Assembly (NCBI RefSeq): GCF_020497125.1
Contig: NC_059072.1
Location: 276,626,045 to 276,690,044, forward strand
Length of the DNA stretch: 64,000 nt
DNA from: Mauremys mutica
Lineage: Eukaryota > Chordata > Testudines > Geoemydidae
Reading direction: 5' to 3'
Part shown: positions 9,295 to 21,233 of the stretch, in pieces
Numbering within the stretch: the first letter of the stretch is position 1
Layout of the letters: every line of letters begins with the position of its first letter
Translations under genes and position numbers: made by a program
Notes under the pieces: model-generated
Told to the model about the DNA's origin: nothing
What the model saw: only the letters and a program-made list of their open reading frames with translations
Database searches by the model: none

Positions 9295-10630
9295 ATAATT
9301 TGTTGGGAAATAGCCAACATGTTTTTTGTAAAGAGAAATCATGCCTCACCAATCTACTAGAATTCTTTGAGGGGGGTCAACAAGCATGCAGACAAAGGAG
9401 ATCCAGTGGATATAGTTTATTTAGATTTTCAGAAAGCCTTTGACAAGGTCCCTCACTAAAGGCTCTTAAGCAAAATAAGCAAAATAAGCTGTCATGGGAT
9501 AAGAGGGAAGGTTCTGTCATGGATCGGTAACTGGTTAAAAAGATAGGAAACAAAGGGTAGGAATAAATGATCAGTTTTCAGAATGGAGAGAGGTAAATAG
9601 TGGTGTCCCCCAAGGATCTGTACTGGGCCCAGTCCTATTTAACATATTCATAAATGATCTGGAAAAAAGGGTAAACAGTGAGGTGGCAAAATTTGCACAT
9701 GATACAAAACTACTCAAGATAGTTAAGACCCAGACTGTGAAGAGCTACAAAAGGATCTCACAAAATTGGGTGATTGGGCAATAAAATGGCAGATGAAATT
9801 TAACGTTGATTAATGCAAAGTAATGCACATTGGAAAACATAATCCCAACTATACATATAAAATGATGGGGTCTAAATTAGCTGTTAACACTCAAGAATGA
9901 GATCTTGGAGTCATTGTGGATAATTCTCTGAAATCATCCACTTAATGTCCAGTGGTAGTCAAAAAGGTGACCAGAATGTTGGGAATCCTCAAGAAAGGGA
10001 TAGATAATAAGACAGAAAATATCATATTGCCTCTCTATAAATCCATGGTATGCCCACACCTTGAATACTGCATGCAGATGTGGTCACCCCATCTCAAAGA
10101 AGATATATTGGAATTGGAAAAGGTTCAGAAAAGGGCAACAAAATTATTAGAGATATTGAATGGCTTCCTTATGAGAAGAGATTAATAAGGCTGGGACTTT
10201 TCAGGTTGGAAAAGAAGTGACTAAGGGGAATATGATAGAGATCTATAAAATCATGAGCGGTATATAGAAAGTAAATAAGGAAGTGTTATTTACTCCTTCT
10301 CATAATACAGGAACAGGGGAGCACCAAATTAACTCCTGGCTAGAGGGTGTTGTGAAGGCCAATACTATAACGGGATTCAAAAGGGAGAAAGATAGATTCA
10401 TGGAAGATAGGTCCATCAATGGCTATTATCGAGGATGGGCAGGAATGGTGTCCCTAGCCTCTGTTTGCCAGAAGCTGGGATTGGGTGACAAGGCATGAAT
10501 CACTTGATGATAACCTGTCTGTTCATTCTCTCTGGGGCACCTGTCATAGGCCACTGTCAGAGGACAGTATACTGGGCTTGATGGACCTTTGGTCTGACCC
10601 AGTATGGCCATTCTTATGTTCTTATGTTCT
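9295..10630 (+). pseudogene. CR1 LINE, 5'-truncated, plus strand
   Basis: The translated sequence carries reverse transcriptase pieces: DIVYLDFQKAFDKVPH near 9405-9455, an altered catalytic box FAHD near 9690 in place of FADD, and the C-terminal segment at 9952-10185 (YKSMVCPHLEYCMQMWSPH). A second piece continues to 10498. The element ends at 10630 in TTCTTATGTTCTTATGTTCT, the short tandem tail of CR1 elements. Multiple stops and frameshifts and the Asp-to-His change in the active site make it inactive. The 3' 150 bases match the antisense fragment at 40679-40890, so they are the same subfamily. Confidence 0.85.
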
Positions 10631-11344
10631 AAAATAATCAGAGGTAGAAGTGTTAATTAAAATCAAGTGTTTGTCTTGGTTGCAGTGAAGGAAGTCAAGA
10701 GCTGGAAAGAGGAAAGCAATTTTTTCTTGGATCAGTGATAATGTCCTGTACTCTAAATGACCTACTTGCTAATTGCAACTTCATATTTAAGATGGCATTG
10801 AAAAATAAATCTAAAATCGGGACTTACTCTCCAATTCATATAAAAGCTAAAATACATTTCGCCCCAAACTGAGACTACTTATTATATTGAATATTGTCTC
10901 AGCTTTAAATAATTCTCCTGAATGTTAAAAAACATTTACAAATTACTTTCTCTTTAAATTTTCTACTGGTTTTATAACATACATTCAGGTGCCCTAGTTT
11001 AATATGGAAAATTTAAACCTCATGCTTTCCATATTTATGCTTAATAGTGTCTCCAAAATTCACTATGGAAGTTTTGAACCATATTGTAATATTCACATAG
11101 TAGGTGCACAAGTTACCTTGTTACCATAATGCCTAGACTATCTGCCTACATCAGGTTTCAGATCTGGTCTCTCCCTTTCCATAATGTTGGAGCAACAATG
11201 TCTGTGTATGTAGGTTTCTTTGTTCTTTGCCTCCTAGCAGTGAGAAACAAAGGATACATGCATCAAACACAAACAAATGACATCACCTACTAGCTGTTGG
11301 TGTGAGTGAGTTTGCTCGACTGTTTGAATTTTAATTTTGATTCT
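10631..11344. other. No gene seen
   Basis: A/T-rich sequence between two CR1 copies; nothing recognised. Confidence 0.45.
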
Positions 11345-11492
11345 GATTTCAGGTGACTTCAGTTTCTGTTACAGCTGCTGTGGCAGTTGGGACTGAGTGC
11401 CTGACTGTGTTCCCTTGATTGGCCTTCCCCAGTGTGACTCTTGAGGGGGTGGGACTGACCTAGGCAAGCAGGCTTTAAAAGCCAGAGGCAGA

Positions 11493-12227
11493 ATGACCAA
11501 GGGGCTGCAGACAGGGAAGTTTGAGAGGGAGTTTGACAGAGGGAGTCCTACGATGGTTAGGAAGACCTGCAACACTTGTGCCAGCACTGCTTCTGTCTCC
11601 TCCACCTGCACTTGTATCCAGATAGATCGCCTGAGCATGGATGCTTCTACCCAGATCCTGGTGTGGTTTTGCAAAGACTGTGATTTGCAATTCCCACTTA
11701 CTGACATCCAGGCTGGGGGGACCATCCAATGTGAAAGGTGCCTCTTGGTTGAATCTCTCAGGCAGCAGGTGGGAGAGCTACAGGAGGAGGTGGCTAGGTT
11801 GAGGAGCATCCGAATCCATGAGCAATTCCTGGACAGTCTCCATTTGGAGACAGCTGAGGTAGCTGTCCCAGTACACAGGACTGCTGGCACACCACTTGTG
11901 GATGAGGAGATGGCACAGGGTGGACACTGGAAGCTGGTTACTTCTGGCAGCAGGCAGTGCATCACCCCTGCCTCGAACCCTCCCACCATGGTAATAGGTA
12001 ACCATTATGCTCTTCTTGATATAGGAGAGAAGGAATCACCCCCTACAGTAGAGGAGAAGCCTCGTAACCCTAAGGCTAAGAGGTCTGCTGCCACCACTGG
12101 AAATAGGAAACATAGGGTAGTGGTGGTCAGTGACTCTCTTCTGAGGGGGATGGAGGTGCCCATCTGTCACCCTGACATTTCATCTCGGGAGGTATTAGAA
12201 GCAAGAGGAAGCCCAAGGATAGGGTAG
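11493..12227 (+). CDS. CR1 ORF1 protein, truncated in the SGNH esterase domain
   Basis: ORF1 of CR1 encodes an RNA-binding, particle-forming protein, and in many vertebrate CR1s it ends in an SGNH esterase. Here 244 codons are open from ATG. Cys pairs at residues 26/29, 60/63 and 80/83 form a PHD/zinc-finger-like module. Residues 84-120 ([20 protein letters not shown]) look like a coiled coil. A basic linker around 186-206 leads to [13 protein letters not shown] (207-221), block I of the SGNH fold, with the usual Gly of G-D-S replaced by Ser213. The rest of the esterase is lost at the deletion; residues after about 234 are not homologous. An open frame this long suggests recent activity or weak decay. 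No independent function is implied. Confidence 0.75.
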   Translation: MTKGLQTGKFEREFDRGSPTMVRKTCNTCASTASVSSTCTCIQIDRLSMDASTQILVWFCKDCDLQFPLTDIQAGGTIQCERCLLVESLRQQVGELQEEVARLRSIRIHEQFLDSLHLETAEVAVPVHRTAGTPLVDEEMAQGGHWKLVTSGSRQCITPASNPPTMVIGNHYALLDIGEKESPPTVEEKPRNPKAKRSAATTGNRKHRVVVVSDSLLRGMEVPICHPDISSREVLEARGSPRIG

Positions 12228-13908
12228 GCCCACTGCTCACTGAGGAGGGAGAAACAGTAACAGGAAACCTGGAAATGGCAGAGATGCTTAATGACTTCTT
12301 TGTTTTGGTTTTCACTGAGAAGTCTGAAGGAATGCCTAACATAGTGAATGCTAATGGGAAGGGGATAGGTCTAGAAGATAAAATTAAAAAAAGAACAAGT
12401 TAAAAATCACTTAGAAAAGTTAGATGCCTGCAAGTCTCCAGGGCCTGATGAAATACATCCTAGAATATTCAAAGAGCTAATAGAGGAGGTATCTGAGCCT
12501 CTAAGCTATTATCTTTGGAAAATCATGGGAGACAGGAGAGATTCCTTAGGACAGAAAAAGGGCAAATATAGTGCCCATCTATAAAAAGGGAAATAAAAAC
12601 AACCCAGGAAACTACAGACCAGTTAGTTTAACTTCTGTGCCAGGGAAGATAATGGAGTAAGTAATTAAGGAAATCATCTGCTAACAATTGGAAGGTGGTA
12701 AGATGATAGGGAATAGCCAGCATGGATTTGAAAAGAACAAATCACATCAAACCAATCTGATAGCTTTCTTTGATAGGATAACGAGTCTTATGGATAGAGG
12801 GAGAAGCGGTTGATGTGGTATACCTAGACTTTAGTAAGGCATTTGATATAGTCTCACATGATATTCTTATCAATAAACTAGGCAAATACAACTTAGATGG
12901 GGCTACTATAAGGTGGGTGCATAACTGACTGGATAACTGTACTCAGAGAGTAGTTATTAATGGTTCCCAATACTGCTGGAAAGGTATAACGAGTGGAGTT
13001 CCCCAGGGGTCTGTTTTGGGACCAGCTCTCTTCAATATCTTCATCAACGACTTAGATATTGGCATAGAAAGTACGCTTATTAAGTTTGCAGACGATACCA
13101 AACTGGGAGGGATTGCAACTGCTTTGGAGGATAGGGTCATAATTCAAAATGATCTGAACAAATTGGAGAAATGGTCTGAGGTAAACAGGATGAAGTTTAA
13201 CAAAGACAAATGCAAAGTGCTCCACTTAGGAAGGAACAATCAGTGTCACACATACAGAATGGGAAGAGACTGTCTAGGAAGGTGTACGGCAGAAAGGGAT
13301 CTAGGGGTTATAGTGGACCACAAGCTAAATATGAGTCAACGGTGTGATGCTGTTGCAAAAAAAGCAAACATGATTCTGGGATGCAGTAACAGGTGTGTTG
13401 TGAACAAGACATGAGAAATCATTCTTCCACTCTACTCTGTGCTGGTTAGACCTCAACTGGAGTATTGTGTCCAGTTCTGGGCACTGCATTTCAAGAAAGA
13501 TGTGGAGAAATTGGAGAGGGTCCAGAGAAGAGCAACAAGAATGATTAAAGGTCTAGAGAACATGACCTATGAAGGAAGGCTGAAAGAATTGGGTTTGTTT
13601 AGTTTGGAAAAGAGAAGGGGGGGACATGATAGCAGGACATGAGAGGGGACACAATAGCAGTTTTCAGGTATCTAAAAGGGTGTCATAAGGAGGAGGGAGA
13701 AAACTTGTTCACCTTAGCCTCTAAGGACAGAACAAGAAGCAATGAGCTTAAACTGCAGCAAGGGCAGTTTAGGTTGGACATTAGGAAAATGTTCCTAACT
13801 GTCAGGGAGGTTAAACACTGGAATGGATTGCCTAGGGAGGTTGTGGAAACTCCGTCTATGGAGATATTTAAGAGTAGGTTAGATAAATTTCTATCCGGGA
13901 TGGTCTAG
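12228..13908 (+). pseudogene. CR1 ORF2 reverse transcriptase, disrupted
   Basis: The RT domain begins just after the deletion junction with sequence like the CR1 N-terminal RT block ([15 protein letters not shown], 12430-12470). VDVVYLDFSKAFDIVSHD follows at about 12810-12865. One nonsense codon (TGA, near 12927, in a W codon context) separates this from a frame open to 13414. The catalytic box FADD is intact at 13085-13096, followed by the thumb region. Frames shift near 13415 and 13640, and the C-terminal segment ends at 13908 (WNGLPREVVETPS). The endonuclease domain is absent, so this copy cannot retrotranspose by itself. Confidence 0.85.
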
Positions 13909-13948
13909 GTAAGACCCTTCCAGTCCTAGAATCCATGAATCTATGAAT

Positions 13949-14199
13949 AGGCCAGTGACTGAACTCTTTTTCCAATTCATCATTCCACTGTAGTCTAGTG
14001 ATTTCATAGTGGGATTGTGGATAAATCCTCATTCACCACCCTCTTATAGTATGGGGATGTGGTAGTATATGTGGGAGTATGGGTATACAAACACTACATA
14101 TGATGTAACAATATAGATATAGATATTAAATTAGTTTCATCTTTATGAGCTTTTACAGTAAGTTCTCTATCAAGTTTTAGATGTCAGAATGTTAACTTT
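13949..14199. other. Short gap, no gene seen
   Basis: Unassigned sequence between two CR1 copies. Confidence 0.4.
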
Positions 14200-14600
14200 A
14201 ATAGCCTTTCAGGCTAGAACAGCCATTAAATCAGTTAGCCTGACTTCCTGAACATCACAGGCTGATAAAATTCACCCAGTTACCCCTTAGCCAAATAACT
14301 TGTTGGGCTAAAGCATGTCTTCCAGATGGGCATCCAGCCTTGATTCAACACATCAAGAGATGAAGAATCCATCACTTTTCTTAGTAGTTTGTTCTAATGG
14401 TTAATCACCCTCCTTTTTACAAATCAGTAGCTTCTTACCTAATTTAAATTTCTCTGGCTTCCTCTTCCAGCACTTGGTTCCTGTTACACCTTTCTCTGCT
14501 AAATTGAAGAGCCCTTCAGTACCCTATGTTTTCTTGCCATGAAGGTACTTAGATTCTATAATCAATTCATCTCTCAATCATCTTTTTGTTAAGCTAATGA
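14200..14600 (-). mobile_element. CR1 LINE 3' fragment, minus strand
   Basis: The sequence reads as antisense CR1 tail: the CCTGACTTCCTGAACATCACAG block, then TGATTCAACACATCAAGAGATG and CCTTTCTCTGCTAAATTGAAG. The same tail type is found at 54537-54640. It carries no coding capacity. Confidence 0.7.
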
Positions 14601-14768
14601 GATTCAAGGTATTTACTGTCAGAAGAAAATAAATCTAGAATCTTGGTTGTAAATAGGTTTAAAAAGAGAATTGCAGTGTAAAACAACTTTGAGAGCTCAC
14701 TGCAAATGACTGGGAGCCAGGAAGGAAATGTAAACATTACTTCTGTGGTCAATTGGCCACACCTCTAA

Positions 14769-15062
14769 TGGTACATGTTCACTACCCGCCATATCGGCGG
14801 GTAGCAATCGATTTCTCGGAGTTCGATATATCGCGTCTCATCTAGACGCGATATATCGAAATCCGAACGCACTCCCGTCGACTCTGGAACTCCACCACTG
14901 CGAACAGCGGTGGCGGAGTTGACGGGGGAGCCGTGGACATCGATCTCGCGCCGTGAGGACGGGTACGTAATTCGAACTAAGATACTTCGACTTCAGCTAC
15001 GTTATTCGCGTAGCTGAAGTTGCGTACCTTAGATCGACCCCCCCCCCAGTGTAGACCAGGCC
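14769..15062 (+). mobile_element. CpG-rich palindromic Harbinger-type MITE
   Basis: The element is flanked by TAA on both sides (14766-14768 and 15063-15065) and ends AGTGTAGACCAGGCC, like the Harbinger element at window start. It contains two perfect hairpins: 17-bp arms at 14822-14838 and 14844-14860 around a 5-base loop, and 12-bp arms at 14990-15001 and 15009-15020. There are many CpG and TCGA motifs and a run of nine or more C near 15040. It is the same family as 50158-50447. No coding capacity. Confidence 0.8.
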
Positions 15063-15065
15063 TAA

Positions 15066-17699
15066 GAGTTATATTTTAAGTTTAAAGCAGTCAAAGAGGA
15101 GTGGGTGAGAGGAAAAAGCAATAGCCAACCTAAGCTGGAACACACCCTTCGCCTTTTAGTACTCAGATACAAAAACTCCCAATATAATTTAGGCTTAACT
15201 CAAAGACAGGGGGTAGAATAGGAAGAGGCCAACTACCAGCCAATTCCAGTGTGTTAGAAACTCTAGGATCTCCTAAGAAAGGGAAGATTACCATTGGATA
15301 CTCTAATATTTCCTGGGGGTGTGGCTCAACCTCATAAAGAGTGGGATGGCCATGAAAGGCCTCTGTTTCAGCTAGCATTCCTACTAAAACCACTAAAATG
15401 AGCTAAATTTGCTTTTTAATATTGCCAAATTTCCAGAGTCACTTCTAGACGATGATGTCTCTAAAAAAAATTGAGGAAAAGCTAAAATGCTATCCATAGT
15501 ACATTAATCAAACCAAGGACAGGCCATATATTTAATAAGCTTTCATTTATGTTGCAGCTTTAATAATTTAATTGAGAGCATTACTGTCACTAATCTGTTC
15601 AGTTTCCATTTTGCTAGCATTCTACATTTATATATTTAAGCAAAAATTTAATACACATACTCTAAAGTAGTGAGATGTTGTCATATTATCACATGTAGCC
15701 TCAAATTACAGCACAGTTGATGTTTTTATGGTGTAGCCCTGACGATCTCCTTGTTCTGTAGCAGGGCCATGATCCCATACAAACTACCCCTTTGGGGGTA
15801 ATTTGCAACCTAGGGATGCTAGCAGGGACTAATCACTTTGCTCAAGAGATCCCACATATTCCTGATGGATGCCCACATTTATGGACAAAACAACATGACC
15901 TAATGTGACCATTGTCACTGCAGGGGCTATATTGAGAATGCTTAATCAGAGCAAACTTCAAAGAATCGGTCTGACAATCCCCCAGATTGGTGGTTTGTTA
16001 TATAATTGGCTTGGTAAATCTAGTAAAAAACAGCTTTTGTAATATATTACTGGTTACTAACAAGCAAGAATACACTTCCCTTTAAGCAATCCAGCCTGTG
16101 AAATTCCAGCCTGGAGACAGTAGGAGCATCCTCCTGCCCTGAAATTCCTTTATGCTTTTGCATATCTGCATTAACACTTTGATAAATATGCCCCCAAAAA
16201 AGCAATATCAGGAAAGGCATCCTTCCAGCAAAAGACTCGTCGAACATGTTAAATCAGAGAATTTCCTAAAAAGACACAGCTGCAATATCAAGCCATGTCT
16301 GGTGTTCATAAGACATGTTAGACTCTTTTTGGTCCTGTTATAGTTGATTGAGTATACATCAACATATTAAACATGCTAAGCTAGGAATTTTTTTCCTCCC
16401 TAAATGAAAGGAGAATATCCTTTATATCCTCCCTTGTGCATAGAAGCAAAATCCATATGATCAATCATCCAAAATTGTATTATCTCTGAGCTTGTATGTG
16501 ATTAATATCACAAGCTTGTTTAAAGGGGTAGATTCTGGCACTCTCACTAGACTTATTAAAGCCTTACTTCCTGGGCTGTCCCACTGATTTCAATGTAAAA
16601 AGGCATAACCTGGCCCTTAGTATCCTTTTTAATTGTTTATAAATAGATATTCATTATTACATATCTGCTGTTATAGTGGAACAGTTAACAATCCATAAAA
16701 TTTATGAAAGTGCTACTTATAACCAATCTTCAGCTTGAGTTATGGGAGAATGGAAACAAATTCAAGTTTCTCTCTTGCAGAATACATTATCCATACTTTA
16801 ACAGCAACAACTGAAGATGTAAATATGAATCTTGGTATGGACTTGGACCCCAAACATGTAATAGGGTCTATGACCTGGTTGCAGGATATCTAAAAGATTG
16901 ACTAAAACTCCAAGCAGAAGACTGTGGTAAACCATCACACTTCTCTAGCAAAATGAAACTTTCTACCATAAGGGTAAAGCTTGTCTCGGAAGGAGATAGA
17001 ACCTTCTTCTGGCAGGTCCAAGACTATGGAATGAACTCCTCAGGAACTAGGGACCATCACAAACCTCATCACCTTCTGTTCCAAATGCAAGGTACATCTC
17101 TCTGAGCTTGCTCTTCTAATAGAAATTGATAGTAGTGTGTACATTTTAATAAATCATCTCCCCACTCTCAAGTTCAGCCAAAACACTACATCATGCTTGG
17201 TTCTCCCAGACAGGAGAGAGGAAAGAAAGAACATCCTGAGACAGGTATTTGTCATGTTGCTTTATGCACTACTTGAAGGCACTCAGATGCTATGGTGATG
17301 AAGGGATATCAGGCTCTATATAGATTAGAACCTCTTACGTGGTCCTTCTGCCTATACAGAGCCCCACTGACTTTCAGTCGGGCTATGTGTGGTTATACAG
17401 TCCTCTTGTGCAGATTCACTTGCAGGAATGGGGACCATAGTCCTATATTGGTTGGCTTGATTTGAGGGAGAAAATTATTCTGATTTACTAAAGTTGAATG
17501 TTTGAAAGTTGTGAGCTAAATACATCAGGGAGGAAACTCCAGAGGGCCTATACCATGGAAGAAGTTAGACCTGTATATCGCAGGAAGTGTCTAAAGCCCA
17601 TATCCTCAAAACTATTTGTACCCAGAATAGATGTTAAGAGCCTGCATACCTTTGAAGATCTGTGCCTACCTCTACAGATGCCCACTTGAGTGTGAGGGG
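15066..17699. other. No gene seen; one possible old MITE
   Basis: Mostly unassigned A/T-rich DNA. Bases 16525-16620 (AGATTCTGGCACTCTCAC ... AACCTGGCCCTT) resemble an old short MITE with ends related to AGGGCCAGATTCTG. No exon is recognised. Confidence 0.4.
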
Positions 17700-18440
17700 A
17701 TACACTGTATAGCCTCGTGGTTAAGGCACCCACCTGGAAGGTGGGAGACCTAGGGTGCATTTCCCCTGCTCTAATCACTTTTTCATTAGTTATCCACAGT
17801 GGAACAGCTCCAACAGGAAAAAATAAGGAATAACCCACATCAGAATATCCCATATCTCAGTGGTTAGAGCCCTTACCTGAGCTGTGAGAGACCCCTGTTG
17901 AAATAATTGCTTCTCCTTTGGCGGACAGGGGGAATTGAATTTGGGTCTCCCACATCCCAGGTGAGTGTTCTCATGACTTGACTAAAAATTATAAGGTGAA
18001 CACTACCACACTCCAGCCATTTTGTGTGGAGTGAGGTAGCCACCTCACTCATTCTTGCAAGCAATGCCTTAGACACCTAAGCCACTTTCCCACCAGGAGA
18101 AGGGTTCCTGTATATGGGTCACAAGCACAGTTAGGTGCCTCTCTGCATCCTGGATGTAGGCACCAAACTCTGTGAGAAGGGCAAGGCATAGAACACCTCC
18201 CTCTCATTGGCGGCAACCACTGACTAGTTTTGGCAGCACCCTGCCTAGCATGCTGGATTTTGTGGATCACATTTTTAAACATCTCTCTCCTTCCTTTTAT
18301 TTTATACGGAGCCTAGATGCCAAACTCAGGCTTTGTGGATTGCAGTGTTGCTCCAGTGATTTTCTAGGTACCTAAAAGTTAAGCACTGCAATGCTGAGCA
18401 TCACCATGCCTAAGTCCCCTTGTGTATATGGGCCTAAGTA
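17700..18440 (+). repeat. Old composite repeat with tRNA-like blocks
   Basis: Two tRNA-like stretches occur: ATAGCCTCGTGGTTAAGGCA (17711-17730) followed by a GGTGGGAGACC loop, and ATCTCAGTGGTTAGAGC (17852-17868). Each has an A-box-like G-T-G-G core and a weak B box. A block with TGCTGAGCATCACCATGCC near 18390-18410 is the reverse complement of one at about 26225-26265. The whole looks like an old turtle repeat built from tRNA-like pieces and inverted blocks. I cannot assign it to a class. Confidence 0.5.
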
Positions 18441-18683
18441 ATTTGTTGAAAGTTATCCAGGAAATCTGTGACAGACTAATTTTACCAAGATCACCTGACT
18501 TCCCCATGCAGTGCCTTAATTACAAGAATATCTTTCCTCTTGACTGTAGATGTATTGTATGCACATAAAAACTCAGTAGAGTGCACTTTCCTCTCCCACG
18601 AATATACAACTTCTGTTGGTAAAAACTGAAGTTTGTAAGCTTGATTACCTCCAAATTGTCAACTTGCTTCTATCCCCCTTTTC

Positions 18684-18765
18684 TAGGTTAGATCCTTAGC
18701 TGGTGTAAATTAATGTAGTTCCAATTATTTTAATAGAACTACACCAATTTATATAAGCAAAGGCT
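18684..18765 (+). repeat. Short palindromic old MITE
   Basis: AGATCCTTAGCTGGTGTAAA at the left mirrors ACTACACCAATTTATATAAG at the right, around a central CCAATTATTTTAATAG. This is the common vertebrate repeat with TGGTGTAAAT arms, heavily decayed. Confidence 0.5.
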
Positions 18766-19171
18766 TTTTTTTCCTCTTGTTTCATAGGGGTTTATTTAAG
18801 AATAAAAATAAGTTAAAAAAAGTTTGTCTTAATGTGACGATATTGTTTCCAGATATTATTCTGCCTATACTGTTTCTACTTCTCAAATATTTTCAATGAC
18901 ACTTGCAACTTTTGAGTCACAGACTACTTTAAGGGTTTTAATTCATTTGTCATAGTGATTTGGGGGTGTATCCAAATGATTGATGATGGTTTGGCTGTGT
19001 CTGTGTAATGATACTGTGCCAGGTACATAAATTATGGAGCTTCCCTTTCAGTTATGATGTGATTCTGTGAGTGAATATAAAAACAGCATGAGCAGGATAT
19101 GAAAACATATCACAAGGACTAGAAAGTAGCGGTTCTTTTCCTTGATTAATGGTATGGTACCTTAAAAGAGA

Positions 19172-19281
19172 CTAAGGGACAGACTTAAAAAAGTATTTAG
19201 GCACCTAAATAGGCAGACAAACCCACGAGGTTCCTATCTGCATCTTTAGGTGCTGAAATACCTTTTAAAATCTGGCCCTAA
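19172..19281 (+). repeat. Old MITE with TTTAGGCACCTA core
   Basis: Inverted ends AAGGGACAGACTTAAAAAAG and CTTTTAAAATCTGGCCCT enclose TATTTAGGCACCTAAATAGG. It is related to the copy just downstream and to fragments near 4310 and 57050. Confidence 0.55.
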
Positions 19282-19309
19282 ACTCTTACCATACTTAAAA
19301 AAATAACTA

Positions 19310-19720
19310 AGGCCTAGATTTTTAAAGGTAGTTGGGTATTGCTCCATTCAGTGCTGCAAAGGCTAAGTCTCATTGAAAGCCAGTGGGACATAGGCTTTGG
19401 CTACACTTGCACTTCAAAGCGCTGCCGTGGCAGCGCTTTGAAGCGCTAAGTGTAGTCAAAGCGCCAGCGCTGGGAGAGAGCTCTCCCAGCGCTGTCTGTA
19501 CTCCACCTCCCCGTGGGGAATAACGTACAGCGCTGGGAGCCGCACTCCCAGCGCTGGGGCTTTGACCACACTGCCGCTTTGCAGCGCTGGAGAGGGTGTG
19601 TTTTCACACCGTGCTGCAGCGCTGCAAATTTGCAAGTGTAGCCAAGGCCATAGGCTCATAAGTGATTATGTTGCTTTTCAAAAATGGAGTTAGCCAACTA
19701 AATTACATAGGCCTTGCAAT
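19310..19720 (+). repeat. Same old MITE family, split by a younger MITE
   Basis: The left part is 19310-19392 (AAGGCCTAGATTTTTAAAGG...). The right part resumes at about 19650 (CTCATAAGTGATTATGTTGC...). The gap is filled by the GC-rich MITE at 19393-19649. Confidence 0.55.
19393..19649 (+). mobile_element. GC-rich foldback MITE (GGCTTTGGCTACACTTG ends)
   Basis: The left end GGCTTTGGCTACACTTGCA and the right end TGCAAGTGTAGCCAAGGCC are inverted. Repeated AGCGCTG/CAGCGCT palindromes fill the interior. The target duplication is ambiguous: ATA (19390-19392 and 19650-19652) if the ends are as given, or the 8-mer CATAGGCT if the ends are shorter. No coding capacity. Confidence 0.7.
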
Positions 19721-20371
19721 GGTGAGCTGAGCAACATTAAATACCAGTAATAATCTGGATCTCAGGACTAATTTACCACAGAAATTTCACCTGTAAGATT
19801 TGTCAATATAGTGGTACCAAAATAACTACTTTGGGGGTGTGCATTTAGCCTACGCTGCTTAGGTTGAACAGCTGGGCAGGGGCAGATCATAAACTCTATC
19901 TTTGGCCATAAACTCTATCCTTGTTTTTATCTACAGGATAAGTAGCAAATAATAAAAAGAAAAGTCCTACTACTGAGAGCTCCTGGGCATGATCCTGATC
20001 TCAGTTAGACCAGTGTAAATCTATAGTAGCTTGACTTTAACTGATTTTCTGTATATTCACTAGCTCAACAGGGAGGAGAAATTTTACACCCTATGTTTGT
20101 ATAAATTCTAGATTTCCTCTAGCTGGGACAACAACTGTGCAGCACCATCATCACAGTAAGTTTCTAATAAGGTATTCCTTTCTGTGTTATTAGTGTCTCC
20201 TAGATTCTTTAGTCACATTTATATATGTGTATTTAGATAAATGAGGTAACTTTGTGGGCCTCCTTCATTTTATGAGAAATACTCATAAGTATAGGTACAG
20301 TTAGTCAAAGAAGGAAAAAACATGAAATTTTCTCTTGATTCCTCCCGCCCTCCCTCCTCTTCTTTCCAGGA
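19721..20371. other. No gene seen
   Basis: Unassigned sequence. A short stretch near 19988-20030 resembles the old TGATCCTGATCTCAGTTAGACC repeat. Nothing coding. Confidence 0.4.
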
Positions 20372-21228
20372 TGTCATAAACAGATAGTTAAGGGTTAAAG
20401 TCTGTTTTACCTGTAAAGGGTTAACATGCAGTACCTGGTGACCACCTGACCAAAGGACCAATCAGAGACGAGATAATTTCAAATCTCTGTGGAGGGAAGC
20501 CTTTGTCTGTGTTCTTTGTGAGTTCTCTTTTTGAATCTAAAAGAGACCAGTCATGTCTCCAAGTTCTCCTGGAGTAGTTCCTACTAATTAATAGTGAGTA
20601 TTAATTAGAAAGGCGAATTAGTCTTATGATTTGATTTCTATATTTGCAATTGTGCGTTTGCTAAAGGAAATGCTTTATTCCTGTTTGCTGATATTGCTTT
20701 TACTGAGAAAGGGGGAGGGGAAATTCTCTCCAGAGATTGATAAGCTTAGACCCTATGAGTGTCCAGCTTGGGTTCATAGAGATTCTGTATTTTCTTTTTG
20801 TTCTCTTAATAAATTCTTTTCTATTAAGGACTTGTTTGGTCTTTCCTTGGGTGGATTCTCAGGGAAAGAGAAGGGGGAGGTATCCCTCTGTAGTTAGATC
20901 CCGGTATCTCTCCTAGGAAAAGGGAGGGGGGAGGAAGCAGGGGGAATGGTTTGTTTCTCCTGGGTGTAAGAACTCGATGGATTTGGGGCTCTTGGAATCC
21001 CCTAGGATTTTGGGGAAGGACTGTGTCTCAATCCACATTTCCTGATTGAGTGGTGGCAGCTTACTAGATCTAAACTAGGATTTTAGTTTAGAGGAAAACC
21101 AAGTCAGGTCCCCATCTTTGAACCCACAAGCTCAAAGTGGGGGTGAGACCTAGGACATGGTGGCAGAATACATGCGGGTCCCCATCTTTGAACCCACAAG
21201 CTCAAAGTGGGGGTGAGACCCCATGACA
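20372..21228 (+). mobile_element. Solo LTR (TGTCATAAAC family) with duplicated 3' end
   Basis: The LTR starts TGTCATAAACAGATAG and ends CCCCATGACA, with a perfect 5-bp duplication CAGGA at 20367-20371 and 21229-21233. A poly(A)-signal region, CTTAATAAATTCTTT, lies near 20805-20820. The last part is duplicated: an identical 44-base unit (GGTCCCCATCTTTGAACCC...) occupies 21107-21150 and 21177-21220. Each unit can form a hairpin (CCCCA.CTTTGA with TCAAAGTGGGG). Related to the LTR at 6021. No retroviral genes accompany it. Confidence 0.85.
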
Positions 21229-21233
21229 CAGGA

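Larger units (their letters stand above)
11345..13948 (+). mobile_element. CR1 LINE with open ORF1 and internal deletion
   Basis: The copy has a 5' UTR-like start (GTGACTTCAGTTTCTGTTAC), an open ORF1 (11493-12227), reverse transcriptase from about 12230, and a tail of short ATCTATGA-type repeats ending at 13948. Between the start of the ORF1 SGNH domain and the N-terminal RT region there is no endonuclease, so a large internal segment is missing with the junction near 12200-12215. The 3' end is intact, unlike the other large CR1 at 42415. Confidence 0.85.

Noticed and set aside
11369..11989. 206-residue minus-strand ORF opposite CR1 ORF1
   Set aside because: Antisense shadow; CR1 ORF1 in the plus strand has the Cys pairs and SGNH block.
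17711..17775. Possible tRNA gene
   Set aside because: There is no paired acceptor stem or proper B box, and the block is part of a repeat; not a functional tRNA.
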